64,000 nucleotides of DNA from a virus. Under the pieces are notes generated by a model that saw only the letters and a list, made by a program, of their open reading frames with translations, was not told the DNA's origin and did no database searches. The DNA is taken from positions 1 through 64,000 of the IMG/VR virus record IMGVR_UViG_3300019776_000213, one strand, 5' to 3'. Below, piece after piece: positions 8,165 through 16,589 of the stretch. A program made the position numbers and the translations under genes. Within the stretch, counting starts at the first letter, position 1; every line of letters begins with the position of its first letter.

Positions 8165-9813
8165 TGGGATATTGGAAATCAACTAAAGGAGAAGAAATGA
8201 GTTCAGAGAAGTTTGTTCCAAAAGAAACTATGAAGGATGTTGAAGGGTACGGTTATGCAGATATTCCTGACAGGGGAATAAGAAAAGAAACACTAGAACG
8301 CTTTGGTGTTAAAGTAGCCGTATCTACTGAGGATGGAAAAACACCAATTGCAGTATATTTTCCATCATACAATCAAAAGGGAAAGGTAACTGGCTACAAA
8401 GTACAAGACCTTACAAAAGACAAGAGTGAGAAGTTTCACTGGAGTGTTATTGGGAATGTTTCTATTCAAAACAAGTTATTTGCACAAGAGCAAAGTGAAG
8501 CCGTACAACGTAAAAGAAATACTTTGATTCTCACAGAGGGTGAGTGGGATGCAATCTCATGCTGGCAATCAATGACAGACCAAGTTAAAGGTACTAAGTT
8601 TGCAGGATTAGAGCCTTTTGTTTGTTCTATTCCTATGGGGACTGCTAATGCTGTAGAGGCAGTCCTACATAATCAAGACTTTGTACTATCGCATGAAAAT
8701 CTTAACATTTTCTTTGATGATGATTGTTGCACACCAGCAGAGAAACAAAAGAATATTATGAAAGGGCATGAAGCTCGTGAGGCTGTGGCTAATGCACTTA
8801 TTGGTTCTGGGATTACATTATTTACTACGACTACAGGAGGAGATTTTAAAGATGCATCAGACATGGTTCAAGCCAATAAAGCCGATGAACTGGCAAAGTT
8901 AGTACAATTTGGCAAGAGGGCTTTTAGTGCTGAGAAGATTGTTCATGCTGCCGATATCACTTTTGAAGAACTTATTCAGGAGCGGGAAGAAGGGTTATAT
9001 GTAGATTGTTTCCCGAAACTGATGGATAAAATTCACGGATTTCGCAAACGTGAATTAGTGCTACTCACATCTCCTAGTGGAGTTGGGAAGAGTACCGTGA
9101 CCAGTATTTTTGCTAGTGCTTTTATGAAAGCTGGAGAGAAAGTTGGCATGATTTATCTTGAGGAGACAAACAAAGAAACCCTTCAACGGATGGTTGCAGC
9201 AAAGCTTAAAGTAAACTACAACAGATTTAAGAACAAGCCATTATCCTGTGGAAAGAGCCGCGAAGAAGTACAACAAGCATATGATGAAATTGTAAATAAC
9301 GACCAACTTATTATGTTGGGGCATTTTGGTAGCTTACCTATCACAGAACTCATGAGTAAAGTGCGACACATGCATTTAGTAGAAGGATGTTCTTATATTG
9401 TGCTAGATCACTTATCAGTAGTTATATCTGGCTCAGATATTGCAAATGAGCGTAAAGAGCTTGACATGGTAATGACAGAGTTAGCAGCCTTTTGTGCAGC
9501 AAATGATGTTTGTATTATTGCTGTTTCTCATATCAAACGCCTTGACGGTCAAGATTATAAACCACCAAAAGGCAAAGAAAATGAGCCTTTTTGGATTAAG
9601 GTTACTAAAGAATCAATGCGAGGAAGCGCAGCTCTTGAACAACTGTCATTTGTTATCATTGGATTAGAACCTCAAATTCGCCCGGATAGACAGCGAGGGC
9701 TTGTGCGACTGACTTGTCTCAAAAACAGACCTTGGAGCTATTTGGGAGATTGTGATGAGTTCTCGGTTGATGAAGATACTTGGGAAGTAATATTGAATGC
9801 AGTTTCTTTCTAA
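8164..9813 (+). CDS. T7 gp4-type replicative helicase, lacking the primase zinc domain
   Basis: 549 residues from ATG 8164; a second start at 8197 (538 residues) has its own AAGGAG. Each start has a strong ribosome site, so two products are possible. A TOPRIM-like fold shows 'LTEGEWDA' and 'IFFDDD'. The RecA/DnaB-like motor shows Walker A 'SPSGVGKST', Walker B 'YIVLDHLSVV', 'VSHIKR' and the 'RGSAALEQLS' finger. T7 gp4 begins with a zinc-binding domain of about 60 residues; here there is none, as in T7 gp4B. It unwinds DNA ahead of the polymerase at 11059. Whether it can prime is doubtful. Confidence 0.88.
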   Translation: MGYWKSTKGEEMSSEKFVPKETMKDVEGYGYADIPDRGIRKETLERFGVKVAVSTEDGKTPIAVYFPSYNQKGKVTGYKVQDLTKDKSEKFHWSVIGNVSIQNKLFAQEQSEAVQRKRNTLILTEGEWDAISCWQSMTDQVKGTKFAGLEPFVCSIPMGTANAVEAVLHNQDFVLSHENLNIFFDDDCCTPAEKQKNIMKGHEAREAVANALIGSGITLFTTTTGGDFKDASDMVQANKADELAKLVQFGKRAFSAEKIVHAADITFEELIQEREEGLYVDCFPKLMDKIHGFRKRELVLLTSPSGVGKSTVTSIFASAFMKAGEKVGMIYLEETNKETLQRMVAAKLKVNYNRFKNKPLSCGKSREEVQQAYDEIVNNDQLIMLGHFGSLPITELMSKVRHMHLVEGCSYIVLDHLSVVISGSDIANERKELDMVMTELAAFCAANDVCIIAVSHIKRLDGQDYKPPKGKENEPFWIKVTKESMRGSAALEQLSFVIIGLEPQIRPDRQRGLVRLTCLKNRPWSYLGDCDEFSVDEDTWEVILNAVSF

Positions 9814-9818
9814 GCCCC

Positions 9819-9852
9819 TTGACAAGCCATTTTATTCAAAGTAGAATGGCTT
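9819..9852 (+). promoter_or_regulatory. Sigma-70-type promoter P2 inside an inverted repeat
   Basis: TTGACA 9819-9824, 17-bp spacer, TAGAAT 9842-9847. AAGCCATT (9824-9831) and AATGGCTT (9845-9852) are perfect inverted arms, so the right arm overlaps the -10 and the start region. It drives the 9881 gene and the polymerase group. Confidence 0.75.
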
Positions 9853-9880
9853 CATTCAATTAACAAACAAGGGGAGAACT

Positions 9881-10111
9881 ATGACAAAGCTTAAAGATGA
9901 ATTTATCGTATTGCACAACCCTTCACGTATGTTCCACAAGTGGGAGCTATTCTGTAAAGGAGAACAGAAGAGTGTTGTAGGAGAAACTGCTGGTGATGTT
10001 CGTATTGAAACTAAAATGGTAACTCGTAATATTGGAAAGTATTCTTCTGAAGAACGTGCTAAAGGGATGAAGATGTATTATGAGAGTTTAAATAAATTTA
10101 AAGGAGAGTAA
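9881..10111 (+). CDS. Small basic hypothetical protein
   Basis: 76 residues preceded by AAGGGGAG; first gene after promoter P2. Rich in Lys and Glu with 'RMFHKWELFCKGEQK'. Not recognised. Confidence 0.65.
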   Translation: MTKLKDEFIVLHNPSRMFHKWELFCKGEQKSVVGETAGDVRIETKMVTRNIGKYSSEERAKGMKMYYESLNKFKGE

Positions 10112-10112
10112 T

Positions 10113-10313
10113 ATGGAAAAGTTCTTTCAGTTTTTACTTTTGATGTTGTTTATTACAGCCACAAATGCGATGGGATTCTACATTATTACATCAACCATTA
10201 CACAACTATTTCATACTATTTATGCGAGTGGGTGGGGACTCAATGAGTATATATCAGGTGGGTTAAGTATTAGTGTTATACAAGTAATGATTAAGGAGGT
10301 GCGAAATGGATAA
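10113..10313 (+). CDS. Small two-helix membrane protein, paralogue A
   Basis: 66 residues with a hydrophobic N-terminal segment (about 5-30) and a second weaker one. 'YASGWGLNEYISGGL' followed by 'VIQVMIKEV' matches the next gene's 'FASGWGIGDYITGGL' and 'IVKEMIKEL', so the pair is a tandem duplication. Function unknown. Confidence 0.65.
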   Translation: MEKFFQFLLLMLFITATNAMGFYIITSTITQLFHTIYASGWGLNEYISGGLSISVIQVMIKEVRNG

Positions 10314-10503
10314 GTTATTTGAAAGATTATTTGAATTCATTTATAATACCATACTCGGAACAATTTATTTCTCATCTTTGACTGTAGTTACAATAGACCT
10401 ATTCAAACTTAGTTTTGCAAGTGGTTGGGGTATAGGTGATTATATTACAGGAGGACTTGGACTATTTATTGTAAAAGAAATGATTAAGGAGCTAAAGAAA
10501 TGA
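10306..10503 (+). CDS. Small two-helix membrane protein, paralogue B
   Basis: 65 residues, overlapping paralogue A by 8 nt and sharing its SGWG..YI.GGL core. The N-terminal half has diverged. The two may form a hetero-oligomer in the inner membrane (inference). Confidence 0.65.
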   Translation: MDKLFERLFEFIYNTILGTIYFSSLTVVTIDLFKLSFASGWGIGDYITGGLGLFIVKEMIKELKK

Positions 10504-10826
10504 GTGAATTTATTAGTGCTTTGCAGAGTCAGATTGCTGCTAATAGTAGGGAGATTACTGAGATTGAATATCAAACTAGTATTGCGATTACTTCACGAGG
10601 ATTGCTTAAAGGACTTGTAAATAGCTTATCTTATAAAGATCAATATTGCAAACAACGTATTGATATAATTGTTAAGTACGATGATGTCCTTGATGTTATC
10701 TATGAAAATAAGCAAGAGCTAAAACGCTTAGCAGCTCGTCAGAAAGTGCTGAAGAAGATGTTGAAAGCACTTTATCAGGATGCTTATTATAAGAGGAATT
10801 GCTATGTTACGGGATTAGGAGAATAA
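10500..10826 (+). CDS. Hypothetical helical protein
   Basis: 108 residues, ATGA overlap. The C-terminal 'KRLAARQKVLKKMLKAL' helix resembles the 'KRLAAKQEVLKRK' stretch in the gene at 18501, so a shared small coiled-coil module is likely. Function unknown. Confidence 0.65.
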   Translation: MSEFISALQSQIAANSREITEIEYQTSIAITSRGLLKGLVNSLSYKDQYCKQRIDIIVKYDDVLDVIYENKQELKRLAARQKVLKKMLKALYQDAYYKRNCYVTGLGE

Positions 10827-10827
10827 C

Positions 10828-11046
10828 ATGGAACTATCTAAAGTAGATATTGCTAAGGCGTTTGGACTAACTCTGCATAAGTGTTGGGATGTGGTACAAA
10901 AAGGAGAGGCTTGTAAAGAATATTGTTTCAAATTAAATGGCCGTGAAATTTGGATTACTGGGAAGTTTGAAGTGTCACAAGCATGGGAGGCTGCTGCTGA
11001 AGAATTCTTGAAGCCATTGGAAGATGTATTGTTTGGGGATTATTGA
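10828..11046 (+). CDS. Small hypothetical protein
   Basis: 72 residues after AGGAGAATAAC. Contains 'KAFGLTLHKCWDVVQKG' and a Trp-rich C-terminus. Directly precedes the DNA polymerase. Not recognised. Confidence 0.6.
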   Translation: MELSKVDIAKAFGLTLHKCWDVVQKGEACKEYCFKLNGREIWITGKFEVSQAWEAAAEEFLKPLEDVLFGDY

Positions 11047-11058
11047 GGAGGGTGGAGG

Positions 11059-13161
11059 ATGGAATTGCACGGATACTGCTATGATATTGAAGCTGATAAT
11101 CTGTACCTAGAATCATCAAAAATTTGGTATATGAAATTCAAGTCATTGGATGGTTCACGTTCAATGTCCATATACCCATTCAGAGAAACTATTGATGAAG
11201 TTAAATTAAAGTTTTATGAATGGAATAATTCTTTTGATGACGGGTGCTTTGTCGTTGGGCATAATATTCTTGGATACGATAATTGGATGTTATGGAAATT
11301 CTTTGACTTAAATTTTAAAGTAGGTAAAGATTACTTTGGTGGAAAGCCAGTGCAGTTCATTGACACACTTTATTTAAGCATGTTTATTGCACCAGATAAT
11401 CCATCTCATTCACTGGCATACTTGTCTGGTGGAACTGAGACTGAAAAGATCAATTATCGTCAAGGACTCATCGACTTAGGATTACTTGAGAAAACTTCTC
11501 CTAAAGGTGCGGAGTTTAAATTTTTCCATGATTCTATGGTTCCATACTGTGATCAAGACGTTGATGCTAATATTTCAGTATTCAAACGTTTAGTATCGCA
11601 AATGAAAGAGTTATATGGTGCAGAATGGGTTGTACCCTCTCTCCGACTAGGGCAAAAGAGTTTCTATCTGATGAACGCACAAGCATTTACTGGAGTAGCT
11701 TTTGATATTGAAAAGGCTAAATCATTACATACTGATATTGTGAAACGTGTAGAAGAAATCCGTGCTGAAGTAATGCCATTACTCCCTCTTCGTCCATTAA
11801 AGAAAGGTGAAGAGAAAGAATACACCATGCCAAAGAACCCTTATAAAAAGAATGGGGAATTTAGTAGTCACATGGTGAATTTTATAGAGAAGCATAATGG
11901 CATTAAAAACGATGATGGAACAGTTTCATTTTATGGTAAAGATTATTCCATTGTAGGTGGAGCATTGTTAGATATAAAACTTCCTATGGAATTAAAAGAC
12001 CAAGCTGAGTTTAAAGACTTCTTAATATCAGAAGGCTGGGTTCCAACAATGCACAACGTCCAGAAAGATGCTAATGGTAAAGCTGTGCGTGATCCTGTGA
12101 CTAAGCAGTTAATACTAACAAGTCCAAAATTACAAGAACAAGGAAAACTTTGTCCTAACTTGGAAGCAATGGATAATCCAATTATTAAGAAAGTAGTAAT
12201 GTATTTGAGTTTGAGAAATCGACAAGGTACATTAGAAGGTTGGCTAGAAAATCCAAGATTGCTGTGGGATGGTAGATTGAGTGCATCTGCCAGTGGTATT
12301 ACATCTACACATCGCCAGCGTCATGTCTGCGTGTGTAACGTACCTAAAGTTGGAAGTTTATTAGGTGAAGAAATGCGATCACTCTTCAAAGCTGAAGACG
12401 GTATGGCATTTGTGGGAGGGGACAGTGCAGCCCTTGAAAATAGGGTTACTGCAAGCTATACGTTCGATTATGACAATGGTAAGTATGCTGACATTATTCT
12501 CAATGGGGATAGTCATAGTTACAATGCAGTAGCATTCTTCCCAGAAGAAACTAAAGGGTTTGATCCATCATCACCAGACCATGATAAAGATCATCCAAAC
12601 TTTAAGAAATGGCGTGGCAAAGCGAAGAATGGGTTGTATTGTCTACTTTATGGAGGACAAGCCCCAAAACTTGCCCAAACTCTTGGGATACCAGCTAGTA
12701 AAGGGAAACAAGCTTTTGAAGCTTTCTGGAATGCAAATCCTGCCTTGAGGGATTTCAGGGATGCTGTCACTAATTATTGGAAGACAGTTGGAAAATCTAA
12801 GTATCTTCCTGCTATTGATGGGAGGTTGTTAGTGACTCGATCACCACACAGTCTAGTGAACCAGCTTTGCCAGAGTGCTGGGGCAATTGCTACAGATTTA
12901 GCTTTGGTGTTTTTTGATAGTGCTATGGGAGGGATTAAACTTGATGATAAGTTTAGACCATACTATAAGTATAAAGGGTGTATTGTAAAACGCACACTCT
13001 ATCAACACGACGAAGGGCAGTTTGAATGTTCTCCAGAGATTACTGAAGAAGTGGGAAAAGTATTTGTTGAATGCATTAGAAAAGCTGGAGATTATTTAAA
13101 AATGAAAGTAGCACTTGACGGGGAATACAAGATTGATGTAAACTGGATGGGGACACATTAA
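11059..13161 (+). CDS. DNA polymerase, family A, T7 type with 3'-5' exonuclease
   Basis: 700 residues, close to the 704 of T7 gp5. Exonuclease motifs: 'YDIEADNL' (Exo I), 'VGHNILGYDNW' (Exo II), 'YCDQDVDANISV' (Exo III). Polymerase motifs: A 'VGGDSAALENR', B 'RGKAKNGLYCLLYGG' and C 'YQHDEGQF'. The C-terminus 'NWMGTH' matches the conserved NWxxxH end of T7-like enzymes, so the protein is complete. It copies the phage genome with the gp4-like helicase, SSB and exonuclease in the same region. A homing nuclease gene follows directly. Confidence 0.95.
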   Translation: MELHGYCYDIEADNLYLESSKIWYMKFKSLDGSRSMSIYPFRETIDEVKLKFYEWNNSFDDGCFVVGHNILGYDNWMLWKFFDLNFKVGKDYFGGKPVQFIDTLYLSMFIAPDNPSHSLAYLSGGTETEKINYRQGLIDLGLLEKTSPKGAEFKFFHDSMVPYCDQDVDANISVFKRLVSQMKELYGAEWVVPSLRLGQKSFYLMNAQAFTGVAFDIEKAKSLHTDIVKRVEEIRAEVMPLLPLRPLKKGEEKEYTMPKNPYKKNGEFSSHMVNFIEKHNGIKNDDGTVSFYGKDYSIVGGALLDIKLPMELKDQAEFKDFLISEGWVPTMHNVQKDANGKAVRDPVTKQLILTSPKLQEQGKLCPNLEAMDNPIIKKVVMYLSLRNRQGTLEGWLENPRLLWDGRLSASASGITSTHRQRHVCVCNVPKVGSLLGEEMRSLFKAEDGMAFVGGDSAALENRVTASYTFDYDNGKYADIILNGDSHSYNAVAFFPEETKGFDPSSPDHDKDHPNFKKWRGKAKNGLYCLLYGGQAPKLAQTLGIPASKGKQAFEAFWNANPALRDFRDAVTNYWKTVGKSKYLPAIDGRLLVTRSPHSLVNQLCQSAGAIATDLALVFFDSAMGGIKLDDKFRPYYKYKGCIVKRTLYQHDEGQFECSPEITEEVGKVFVECIRKAGDYLKMKVALDGEYKIDVNWMGTH

Positions 13162-13163
13162 TA

Positions 13164-13234
13164 TTGACAAATGAGAACTTTGTGGTATAATAACGTCTAG
13201 AATAAAACATATTTTAGATTAATTTACCACAAAG
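13164..13234 (+). promoter_or_regulatory. Promoter P3 nested in a ribosome-site-hiding hairpin
   Basis: TTGACA 13164-13169, 16-bp spacer, TATAAT 13186-13191. CTTTGTGGTA (13178-13187) pairs with TACCACAAAG (13225-13234), a perfect 10-bp stem. The right arm contains the AAAGG ribosome site of the gene at 13242. Read-through RNA from the polymerase gene would hide that site; RNA starting at P3 lacks the left arm and leaves it free. Confidence 0.75.
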
Positions 13235-13241
13235 GAAGTAC

Positions 13242-14453
13242 ATGAATATCATTTATTTATTAACTAATAGTAGCAAACAAAGTGGGAAACGCTTTTACAT
13301 AGGGTCAAAACAAGAATGTCAAATAGCAGATGTTGATGGAGTTACAACAATTGTAGACAGAGAAGGAAAGCCATACTACTCATCATCTCAAAGTTTTGAG
13401 TTTAAACAAGATATGTTAAATGGTGATATATTTGTAGCATCAGTGTTGGAGCAGGTATTGGATAGAAATACTCTACTGCAAGAGGAAAATAAACATATTA
13501 CTTTAGCTAATGCTGTTGAATCTGAAGAATACTATAATATATCAAATGCTGTTTTGAACTGTCATAACCAAGATGCACTTGCTAACCTATTTGGAGAAAC
13601 AGTTAAAGACTTAGCAAAGAATAACTCCTCAATAAGCAAACGAGATAATTCAGCCAAAGAATTAGGTTTCAATAACTTCGGAGAGTTGTGTTTTTCAATA
13701 TGGGAGAGATACCAATTAAATCAAAACTGGCAGATGGTTTCAAGTTCTTTCAATAAAGAAAGACACTGGTCAAAGGTAGTTATCAAAGATTTCAATATGG
13801 AAAAGGCTAAAGATGATCTTACTAAAGTTTCAGAAGAACAGATTAGATGGCATATCGCCAGAAAATGTTCATTAGCTAAAGCTTGTGAGTTATTAGGAAT
13901 AGAATTACCAGCAGGAAGAATTTTATTAGGGGATTTCAATAAAGAATCACAAAGAGCCTATTCAGTAGCACTCTTGCTTGGTAAAACACAAGGAGAATTG
14001 GAAGCTGAGGTCACAAAAGATTTTCTGAAAGATTTACCTGTTATTGATATTTGTAAGAAGTACGGTATTAATGAGACTTCAGCAAAGAGATATTTCATGC
14101 GATGTATTAGAAGACATCTTGACCCAGAAGACATTTCATCGGAAATCCTTGAAACTCAAGAAGAAATATTAGAAGCCAAGAAGAAACGTCAGAATAAACA
14201 AACAAGGATTATCCAGTTTAAAGAGAAGTTGAAAACTATGGACAACTTAGTAAGAACAGAAGGCAGGCAATCAAATAATAAATCTGGAGTTGAAGGAATA
14301 TTCAAATCAACAAAAGGTAAATTGACTTATTGGACTGCACAATGGGTTGATAGGAATGGAAAGAAACGGAGTAAAAGCTTTAGTGTCTCGGCTTATGGTG
14401 ATGAAGAAGCTTTTGAAATGGCTGTAAATCATAGGAACGAAATGACGAATTAA
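13242..14453 (+). CDS. GIY-YIG homing endonuclease with AP2 domain
   Basis: 403 residues. The N-terminus 'IIYLLTNSSKQSGKRFYIGS' is a GIY-YIG nuclease core in the I-TevI style. The middle carries helix-turn-helix-like segments ('VIDICKKYGINETSAKRYF'). The C-terminus ('SGVEGIFKSTKGKLTYWTAQ' and following) is an AP2 DNA-binding domain. Such free-standing nucleases cut alleles lacking them and copy themselves in. It lies right after the intact polymerase gene, a common target. Expression seems controlled by P3 and its hairpin. Confidence 0.85.
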   Translation: MNIIYLLTNSSKQSGKRFYIGSKQECQIADVDGVTTIVDREGKPYYSSSQSFEFKQDMLNGDIFVASVLEQVLDRNTLLQEENKHITLANAVESEEYYNISNAVLNCHNQDALANLFGETVKDLAKNNSSISKRDNSAKELGFNNFGELCFSIWERYQLNQNWQMVSSSFNKERHWSKVVIKDFNMEKAKDDLTKVSEEQIRWHIARKCSLAKACELLGIELPAGRILLGDFNKESQRAYSVALLLGKTQGELEAEVTKDFLKDLPVIDICKKYGINETSAKRYFMRCIRRHLDPEDISSEILETQEEILEAKKKRQNKQTRIIQFKEKLKTMDNLVRTEGRQSNNKSGVEGIFKSTKGKLTYWTAQWVDRNGKKRSKSFSVSAYGDEEAFEMAVNHRNEMTN

Positions 14454-14479
14454 ATTGGGCTACTTGCCATTGATAAAGC

Positions 14480-14508
14480 TTGACAAACCACCCCAACTAA
14501 CCTACAAT
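14480..14508 (+). promoter_or_regulatory. Sigma-70-type promoter P4
   Basis: TTGACA 14480-14485, 17-bp spacer, TACAAT 14503-14508. It lies between the homing nuclease and the diphosphohydrolase gene. Unlike P1-P3, I see no clear inverted repeat here. Confidence 0.75.
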
Positions 14509-14538
14509 ACGCATATCAAATAACAAGGAGAGCTATTT

Positions 14539-15168
14539 ATGTCAACTCAAACTATAGAAGCCTACAAGTGGCTATGTGAGAATACATGGTCGTATCAAGA
14601 CTTTATCGAGGCTAGAGATAATGCTAAAATTGACTTGAGTAAAATTAGACCAGAAGATATTAACAGAAAAGGAGGAACTAGTATGACAGTAGGAGATATT
14701 AATAGCACAGAAAAAGGCTCTGGGGCACGATATAACGATGGTAAGCCTGATTATTCATTACTTGTACTAAGTGACTTTGCAGAAACTTTGAAAGTAAATA
14801 CAGCGGAAGATGAAAAGATAATGACAATCATATCACTTCTTGGTATGTTCCAACAAAACCATAATATTATTGCGTTGTATGACATCATTGAGTTAGTTGG
14901 AAATGATGCGGTGAAAGAAGCTACTCATGTGTTTACATATGGTGCTACTAAGTATGCAGCGTGGAATTGGTTGAAAGGCATGAAGTGGAGTATTCCTCTG
15001 AGTTGCGCTGTACGCCATTGCCTTGCAATTCTATCTGGCGAAGATATTGATCCAGAATCAGGTCGTAAGCATGTTGGACACGTTGTATGTAATATATTTA
15101 TGCTTATTCATTATGCGCAACACTATAAAGAAGGAAATGACCTTCCCTCAACGGAGAATTTTAAATGA
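14539..15168 (+). CDS. dATP/dGTP diphosphohydrolase N-terminal-domain protein (DUF5664-like)
   Basis: 209 residues. 'GARYNDGKPDYSLL', 'FTYGATKYAAWNWLKGMKWS', 'AVRHCLAILSGEDIDPESG' and 'HVGHVVCNIFMLIHYAQHY' match the phage family named dATP/dGTP diphosphohydrolase N-terminal, formerly DUF5664. It probably hydrolyses or senses dNTPs. Z-genome phages have related enzymes, but no PurZ is visible here, so base substitution is not supported. The first 50 residues are extra and divergent; a second ATG lies at about residue 49 after AAAGGAGG, so an internal start is possible. Confidence 0.7.
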   Translation: MSTQTIEAYKWLCENTWSYQDFIEARDNAKIDLSKIRPEDINRKGGTSMTVGDINSTEKGSGARYNDGKPDYSLLVLSDFAETLKVNTAEDEKIMTIISLLGMFQQNHNIIALYDIIELVGNDAVKEATHVFTYGATKYAAWNWLKGMKWSIPLSCAVRHCLAILSGEDIDPESGRKHVGHVVCNIFMLIHYAQHYKEGNDLPSTENFK

Positions 15169-15446
15169 TTACTAACCCACCGCTATTATATTTATCAATC
15201 TTCCTAGCATCCTGTGTCTACGTCGCCGCTCGATCAGCACAACAGATCAATGTCAGCAAGAAGCTTTATAGTCTTATTCCGTTATTTTCATTAATTATGG
15301 GCTTTCTCGATGTTTTTATTATGTCTATGATTGTTAAACATGCTACAGGAGAGCTTTGGATGATAGCCACTGCAATGGGACTAGGCGGCGGGTTAGGAAG
15401 TTGCGCAGCAGTATATTTACATGATAAACTTACAAAGGAGAAGTAA
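15165..15446 (+). CDS. Small membrane protein, three helices
   Basis: 93 residues with hydrophobic segments at about 6-22, 36-58 and 66-82, the last Gly-rich ('MGLGGGLGSCAAVYLH'). ATGA overlap with the upstream gene. I recall similar small phage membrane proteins but no function. Confidence 0.65.
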   Translation: MITNPPLLYLSIFLASCVYVAARSAQQINVSKKLYSLIPLFSLIMGFLDVFIMSMIVKHATGELWMIATAMGLGGGLGSCAAVYLHDKLTKEK

Positions 15447-15613
15447 TAGCTATAGTAAACAAAGGATACAACCTAGAGCTACTAAACTCTCATTGGTATG
15501 AAGTAGCAAAAGAAAGATATAAAAGAGCTGGTGTAGAAGCCACTGAAGAAGACCTTCTCATATTAGCAGAAGATATTATTGAAGAACATAAACTGGAGGA
15601 AATGGATGACTGA
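15446..15613 (+). CDS. Small protein with apparent ATA start
   Basis: The open frame 15446-15613 encodes about 55 residues ('AIVNKGYNLELLNSHWYEVA' onward, with an acidic helical end) and has good coding character. AAAGGAG at 15434-15440 sits 5 nt before an ATA codon; there is no ATG, GTG or TTG nearby. Either ATA is used as a weak start, or an ATG has mutated and the gene is silent. Confidence 0.45.
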   Translation: MAIVNKGYNLELLNSHWYEVAKERYKRAGVEATEEDLLILAEDIIEEHKLEEMDD

Positions 15614-15938
15614 CATCACAAAAGATCAAATTAATTCACAAGCAGATTTAAATATCCGCAATGTACAGCAGAATACAAAGCTAACATCTATCAACAATCA
15701 TAGCTTGAAGGTGCTGGAAGCCTTCTCTGAGTATCCTATGGACTACATCTTATGTGTTCTACAAACCACTGTAGCGACAGCTTTAATAGAGTTCTCAGGA
15801 CATGAAGATTCTGATAAGAATTGGAAATGGAATTTCACAGAAGCTATTGACAATGCTAGTAAATTTGATGAGAATGTGAAAGCACTGATTACAATGAATC
15901 ACCAGAACAATACTGGTCTTGTTATTGTTGAGAAATGA
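15606..15938 (+). CDS. Hypothetical protein
   Basis: 110 residues from ATG 15606, 6 nt after CTGGAGGA. The frame is open further upstream but without a site. Helical, with 'EFSGHEDSDKNWKWNFTEAI'. Function unknown. Confidence 0.65.
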   Translation: MTDITKDQINSQADLNIRNVQQNTKLTSINNHSLKVLEAFSEYPMDYILCVLQTTVATALIEFSGHEDSDKNWKWNFTEAIDNASKFDENVKALITMNHQNNTGLVIVEK

Positions 15939-15950
15939 GGAGAAAACTAA

Positions 15951-16166
15951 ATGATTAATGTCAAGATCAACTACGATGCTGCTCAAGAAATCACTACACA
16001 CTTCTTGTTTGATATTCTCAATCCAAATGAACTAAAGCATAACATAGAAGACCCACAAGAGCTTGTAAAGGCTTATGAGCGAGTATTGCGAGATATTACT
16101 ACACATACTGATGAGCGGTTGAAAGTATTTGATACAATATATAAAGAGCTTGACAATACATTGTAA
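15951..16166 (+). CDS. Small hypothetical protein
   Basis: 71 residues preceded by GAGGAGAAAACTAA. Helical and acidic, with 'PQELVKAYERVLRDI'. Promoter P5 starts inside its last codons. Confidence 0.6.
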   Translation: MINVKINYDAAQEITTHFLFDILNPNELKHNIEDPQELVKAYERVLRDITTHTDERLKVFDTIYKELDNTL

Positions 16167-16179
16167 TTTGTTGTATAAT
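16150..16179 (+). promoter_or_regulatory. Sigma-70-type promoter P5
   Basis: TTGACA 16150-16155 lies inside the end of the preceding gene. An 18-bp spacer follows, then TATAAT 16174-16179 preceded by TTG. A short TAATT/AATTA repeat flanks the -10. It would drive the membrane protein and SSB genes. Confidence 0.7.
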
Positions 16180-16206
16180 TATGTTTCACTAAATTAAGGA
16201 GAATGT

Positions 16207-16485
16207 ATGCTATCAATTATTGTTTCACTAGTTTCAATGGCACTTGCAGTATTCACTATTACAAACTTATTCAATTGGTTTGTAGCAGCAACATTTCACA
16301 TTACTGAGCTATCTTATGCAGCAGCTTTTGGTCTTAGTCTTGTTGTAGGGTATTTTACTAAAGTTAGTGTCTTCGCAGCAATAAAAACAGATAAATATGA
16401 TCCTGCTGAACGCATGGTATTCAACTTAACAGGTAATGTAATCTTGCTTACAGTAGGGTGTATTGTAAAGACATTCTTTATTTGA
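16207..16485 (+). CDS. Small membrane protein, three helices
   Basis: 92 residues, hydrophobic segments at about 3-27, 35-55 and 70-90. AAGGAGAATGT upstream. It lies between P5 and ssb. Function unknown; early location makes a holin role unlikely. Confidence 0.6.
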   Translation: MLSIIVSLVSMALAVFTITNLFNWFVAATFHITELSYAAAFGLSLVVGYFTKVSVFAAIKTDKYDPAERMVFNLTGNVILLTVGCIVKTFFI

Positions 16486-16497
16486 TTTGTAAATGTG

Positions 16498-16517
16498 ACA
16501 ACTTCATTTTAAGTTGT
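16498..16517 (+). other. Short hairpin in the ssb leader
   Basis: ACAACTT (16498-16504) and AAGTTGT (16511-16517) form a 7-bp stem with a 6-nt loop and no T-run. A weak TTGTAA/TAAGTT promoter-like pair overlaps it. It may be an attenuator or leader structure for ssb. Confidence 0.4.
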
Positions 16518-16589
16518 GGCTGGCATGGCAGTCTTAGCAAAAGCACCATGTATTAATCTAGAAACAAAATCTATAAAGGAAACTAAACA

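Noticed and set aside
14539-15168. Evidence for a 2-aminoadenine (Z) genome
   Set aside because: A diphosphohydrolase-like gene alone is not enough; PurZ is absent in the window.
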